Source of the DNA: Otis tarda
Taxonomy: Eukaryota; Chordata; Aves; Otidiformes; Otididae
Direction of reading: 5' to 3'
DNA: 64,000 nt
NCBI GenBank assembly: GCA_026413225.1
Contig: CM048560.1
Span: 16,915,501-16,979,500, forward strand
The position numbers were made by a program, and so were the translations under genes. The notes beneath the pieces were generated by a model. The model saw only the letters and a program-made list of their open reading frames with translations, made no database searches and was not told the origin of the DNA. Positions 58,789 through 64,000 of the stretch are shown here, piece by piece. Each line of letters begins with the position of its first letter. The first letter of the stretch is position 1.

Positions 58789-61700
58789 CAAAGAGTCACA
58801 GCGTGCCGAGGGTTTGAGCATGGCTGTAGGCAGGAGCAGCTGTAACTTGCACTCCAGATTTTACATCTTCCTTCTAAAACTTCTGAAATTTCAAGCTGGG
58901 GGTGAGGACTCTACCTCCTCTCAGGAGTATTTATTCTCTTTTCTTTTTCCTTATTCTGCGTTTCCTCCTATTATCATGATACCCATCTTTAGACACGTTG
59001 CTTGGCAATAGGTCTCATTTGACAGCATTCCCTTTATTTTGTAGCTAAGGACACAATCTCATTTGGCATCTGCAACAGATGATGTCTCAGGAGAAGCGAG
59101 ATAAATCCGGCTGCCCCCGCAGAGGGGAGCCCCCATGGGGTGCTGGCAGCAGCCATCGCACCCAGGCCTTCTCCCACGCCAGCTCTCCAGCAACACCCTC
59201 TGGGCAAGCCAGCCTGGCCCAGGCCAGCAACGTGGGCTCCAGACACACTGCAGGATGGTGTTAGGGAAAAGGGTCATAAAATCCACTTTTACAAACCACC
59301 TGAAGCAGCAAAACTACCTGGAACTGGTCAGCAGAACAGCAACATGTCCATGCATTTATTCCTAATGGTTTACACAACACAGTCCCAACTCAAGATTGTG
59401 TTGTTTATGGGCACAACACGTTTATTTTATGGGAACAGACCTGCTCTGTGCTGGAAGACTTCCTGCAAGCAACTGTGGTGTTAATTCAGATGGCATTCTT
59501 CCCAAACAGTCATTATTAAACCAATAACCCTATGTTACCTCCAGCATCAAGGGGCAACGTGCTGTTGGAGGCAAGACAGAACAAAGGTCCTGGCTGTAGT
59601 AATTGCAAAAGGGCTTAGGGGCTGTTCTCTTGAGGGAAGGGAGAGAGATGCAGCCTGGCCAGACTCCAGTGCCTGTGGTTTTAAAGCTCCTCACTTGAGT
59701 TGTATTGTGTTGATGTGCAGTGCTAAAGAGCTGCCACTTCTGCACCCATGGCTGGCTGCATTGCAGGAACTATTTTCAGCAGCTCTCTGCCAGAAACAAC
59801 ATCTCTCATGACTTTTATCATGGAATGGGTTCATGTTTATAATCAGCTTGGAAAATCTGTTTCTGAGCTTAGTTCTAAAGCCTCATCTTTGCTGCAGAAA
59901 CAACTGTACTCAGTAACACAGCTTTCCCTCCCTTGAGCAGCATGGGAAATTATTTGCTGTCCTGGGAAATTGGTCACAGCATAAACCCGCAGGGTTTTGC
60001 AACATCAGTGTCTGATGCCTTTGGTTTAAGTGCTGAACACACTGTACAAGCACAAGTGGACAGCCTGAACTAGGAACTCTTCTGCAGTCTAAAACTGCCA
60101 GTCGTGTAAGCTCATCAGCAGTTCGTGCAGCAATTTTATCAATCCACAGTGGGAGGCAAGGGGTTAATTGCCACGGTTAAAAACACTACAGAATTTGTCT
60201 CAATTCTTTCAATTCTGGTAGTCCTAAGGATCACCTTGCATGTTCCTACAGCAAACTTGCTTGAGAAACATTATACTTAAGTGCCATTTCAAAAAGTCTT
60301 TCTGAACAAAGAGACCGCCCAGGCTTTGCAAGGGCAAGGATGTCAGCCACCAGCCCACGATGAGGCAGAGCAGCCACAAATGCACTGCACCATGGTTGCG
60401 GATGGCCTCGCCGTCATTGGAGAATGACACTTTTTTTGCACTGTATCTGTAACCAAACTGATGCTCACTATCCCTCAGAGCTCTTTTCAAAGGAATCTCA
60501 AACTTCACTCCTTCCAAGCTGCTTGGTACGCAATGCATCCACGCAGAAGTCTGTCTCAGTCTGTGCTTCCGCAAACAAATAGGTTAACAAATTTCTAATA
60601 ATTTGGTTTGGCCTAAAGAGAGCATCAGCAATTGCTGTCTGGCTAAGGTTCTAGCTGTGTTTCTTCCAGGGGGATGATGGTTAAGGAAACAGGTTGCCTT
60701 GAGAGGCTGGAATCTCCATCACTATCTAACCCATTCCTACATCTTGCCAGACATCACACAGGAATGAGTTAGAGAACCTTACGTCTGCATGAGGCAGGGT
60801 GGCAGGCTTAAAAACATCTTGAGATACCATCTAGTCCTGCCTATGATAGTTTGCTGTCTACATCAAGTTGTTCTGGGACCACACATTAGAAACGCATTGA
60901 TAAGGCTCTGCCATGCAGCTAATGATGAGACTGCCTGCGCCTCTTTAATCTTTCTACATAATCTCATTTCCACAGGATTTGGGTTTTTCACAATCATTCA
61001 TGCATTTTACCTCCATTAAAGAATTACCTCCCCAGCTTATAGACAGGAAATTTAAATCTTTTTAATGGCTGTTTTTCCCCAAGTGAGAAGGTTGTGCCAA
61101 AACCAAAAGTAGGTCTTAGGTCACAGGTTTAGCCCCCCTCCTTGCTTTGGACTGAAGAGCAGCGCTGTGCTCCGTGTTATCTTCAAGGCCAGTAGTTGCA
61201 CAGACAATAATCCCATCACACTGGGCGACAGCAGCCCAGACAAGCTACCCTCAGCCCATTGCCACTGCGCCCTATGGCTCTGCCATCAACACTGGGATAT
61301 CTCAGCAAATTCAAGGCTCTTGTTCTCATCTTCAGCATCCTCGTGGGTTCACATCCCACAGACCCAACAGAAGCCTCACGTTTCATGTTCACAATGAGCT
61401 GCAGAAGAGTTACGCTCGGGACTGTCAGGTTCATGCACAACTCCCTGACTTGAGAAGAGAGAAGTCTGAAAGACAAAATCTGATCCCGCAAAAAATCAGA
61501 ATGACGGTCAACACCACAGCTGTAGGAGCACCTCATTTGTTTGACTTAAGTAAAGGAACCACGGTCTAGCACATTGCCTTCCCATAATTGTACACCACTA
61601 TATGTCTGTGCGCATCCATGGAAACACAATATACAGAACAGCTATTTCTGCAGGATTTTTGTTAAAAATACAGTCCACAAAGCGGATACCCCATAAACAG

Positions 61701-64000
61701 ACATGACTTACAGTGCCTGGGCTTCCCCCTTTACTAGCAGGGAGGGCAGCTCAGAACTGCAAAGCCATTTATTTAGCCGCAGGGAGCCTTTCATGAGTGT
61801 CAGTATCCTCCCTTACACCAAGAGGCCTGACGTGCTCAGGACAGCCATAGCTTTGTTTGCATCACAGGAAGCATCTTCCAAAATGACAATTTATTGGAAA
61901 ACTAAAGGATCTTCACAGAAAATGCATTACAGTGGCAGAAGCAAAGCGAATGGGCAATTTCCTACTTCCTCTCATTTGAATGAACACCATGATTTTTCTT
62001 CCGGGGCCCTACATATATTCTGCAAGACTCCATTAGCCAAATAAGAACAGGTAGGTAATTCAGATTATATATATGAAAAAATCTGTCCTGAAGTACTGTA
62101 TTCTATTTAGAAACCATACAAGATTTACTAGGAGCAGCAATTCATTCCTCTTCCTTCTTGGATGATACGCACCACAGAACAAGTTCAGCATAAAATATTT
62201 GAACACAGAGCTTTTACTATGCAAGCACACTTTTCCCCCATTAAAAAAAATAGATTAGAAGAAGATATAAACATCTTATTTATTAAATCAAATAGAAATG
62301 CAAAATATATTTCACATGCCTTACATGGAAAAGAGATGAACTTCCAAGACTTTAAAGCAAGACTGTGTCAGCTGACACACAGGAAACAGGAACATTAAAC
62401 AGTCACAAAGAGGAGGAAGGACTGGGGGGAGGCACATGAGTGTGATGAGCAGTTCCTCCCCACTCTGAGAAAGTTCTTCTAAAAACAAGAATGGAGTTTA
62501 TGCTGAGCAAGCGTCACAAGCCTGAAATGAACTTTAACAGATACTTACTTTGGAGGAAGTTGTCTAAAGAAGTACAACTGGCTAATAACTAGTCAAAACA
62601 GTGGTCTAAAATTATGTATACGATACTCATATGAAGTGGACACAAGTTTATTTTCTTGAACATCAGTAGGGACAGTAGGAGAACTGGAAACATCAAAAAA
62701 AGCTTTTAAAAGCTGGATCAATCCACGGCTGCATTCTGTGCAACTCTGCTATTAAAATAAGAAAAAAAAAGATGAAAAATAGAATTATTTTTCTAAAATA
62801 TTTGAGTTACGTTGTCATCCTCCAAATCTTCCTCACTCACAAAATTTCTTGGAAGCTGAAATGACACTCGACAGCAAATACAGAGCATATACCAATAGTA
62901 TATTCCACAGTTTTTCTAAAGAGTCCATAGTCCAGCAATTTTAAAGTGATCTATGTGCAAAAAATAACCACATGAAAGAGTTTCTTAAAAAAAAAAAAAA
63001 ACAACAACAAAAAACCATCCACTGCAGCCTTAATTTCTACTTAAAAAAATTCTGAGGATCAGCACTAAATTTCCCAGTGGAGGACAGATCAGTAACTGCA
63101 AGTATTCTGCCAAACCTGTGACTTGGTGTTGCAGAACTGTCAACATTCCAAGTTTTCTACCTGCTAGCAAGTGGAAAACAGACTGTATCCCCAAAAGAAG
63201 TGGGAGAACCACTATTCATAGAGTCATAGCTCTTCTGGTATACATAGACACGCAGTGCAGGTATGTATTCAGAGACTGCTACCTACAGCTGAGAACAGTC
63301 CTCCCAGCATGACTAACAGTAAATAATTAACAATGAAATGTGCAAGATTCATAAGAGCAGTGCTTGAAATGTTCCTGACTGCTCAATGCCCTTAGGCCTA
63401 AACTATCCCCTAGTTAACAGGGGTGTAAGTCAGGGCAGCTCTGGTGAAGTTACAGTAGAAATTGCTGTGCATGAGGATTTCTGTATGAGAAGAACAGTCC
63501 CTTGAACTACAGACTAGTTCAGTCCTGACTGCACTATAATAGGGAATTGTGTTTAAACCGTGAGTAATCATGTAATCATCTCCCAGCATAGTACTTCTTT
63601 TCTGCACACATGGAATGTAAATGGGCAAGATTTACAACTGATGATTTTGCAGATTTAATGGATTATATTTCTTTAATGGTTCTGGCAATGCAAACTCAGT
63701 TAAAAAAAAACAATGAAAAAAAAAAAAACAAAAAAAATCCCATGCTCACTACTGTCTGCTTTTTTCTTTATTTGATGACTGTTCTGGCACACAGTTCGGG
63801 TTTTCTAACAGTGCGTAAGTGTTTAAAAACATCAAATTACTTGGGCTGGGGTGGGGGAGAAGGGTGGTCCTATGGTTGAAGTCTAGATGTGGAAGACACA
63901 CCACAATAGGCAATAAAGCTAACTCACCTTGGGTAAATCTTTAACACTTATGTCTCTGTCGTTAGGCTAGTAAATGGAGCAGGCAACCCAGTTCCTAAGC

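Larger units (their letters stand above)
42421..64000. other. Upstream flank of ZNF326, no defensible gene
   Basis: Mixed-composition intergenic DNA. The open frames are fragmentary and overlap in several frames within GC-rich patches. Known vertebrate synteny places LRRC8D on this side, but none of its long leucine-rich coding exon is in the window. Contents I can name are a CpG-rich patch at 43.3-43.5 kb, local duplications at 44.3, 46.9 and 55.8/57.0 kb, a CR1 copy at 58.05 kb and A-rich tracts. An unexplained open frame at 60.2-60.6 kb is described under findings. Confidence 0.55.

Noticed and set aside
42421-64000. Search for LRRC8D, the expected upstream neighbour
   Set aside because: No leucine-rich-repeat coding sequence or LRRC8 N-terminal motif is present; the gene must lie outside the window.
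1-64000. CRISPR arrays, operons, tRNA or rRNA genes
   Set aside because: None seen. The spliced vertebrate gene and avian repeats rule out a bacterial context, and no tRNA A/B boxes with a cloverleaf were noticed by eye; a covariance-model scan was not possible.

Overview
This is a 64 kb piece of vertebrate nuclear DNA, almost certainly from a bird. It carries three truncated CR1 LINE 3' ends of avian type, with their terminal ATTCTATG-like repeats, at about 27.6, 36.6 and 58.0 kb. It also holds one solo LTR of the ERVL-like class common in bird genomes at 39.15-39.72 kb. Genes are split by GT-AG introns. I cannot determine the bird order.

One protein-coding gene is clear: ZNF326 (ZIRD, the zinc-finger subunit of the DBIRD complex). 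It lies on the minus strand, with its ATG at 42062 and its stop at 16491-16493. I could place 13 coding exons; 12 are firm and one small exon (41471-41545) is tentative. All splice sites are GT-AG and all phases agree, giving a 565-residue model (540 without the tentative exon). A poly(A) signal at 15946-15951 gives a 3' UTR of about 560 bases. The first exon sits in a strong CpG island (about 41.66-42.42 kb) with an inverted CCAAT box, a CACGTG E-box and YY1-type sites.

Layout: 1-15.9 kb is AT-rich downstream flank without recognisable genes, possibly holding regulatory elements. 15.9-42.2 kb is ZNF326, whose introns hold two CR1 copies, the solo LTR, simple repeats and a small, very structured inverted-repeat element at about 33.95-34.11 kb. 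42.2-64 kb is the upstream flank. It has a second small CpG-rich patch at 43.3-43.5 kb, short local duplications, a CR1 copy and scattered A-rich tracts, but no coding gene I can defend.

Points of most interest are four. First, the nested hairpin/terminal-inverted-repeat element in ZNF326 intron 3. Second, a pair of coding exons (35 + 88 nt) adding 41 residues that, as I recall it, the human 582-residue protein lacks. Third, a possible lineage-specific second exon. Fourth, a coding-like open frame at 60.2-60.6 kb that no known gene explains. No complete new multi-gene system is visible.
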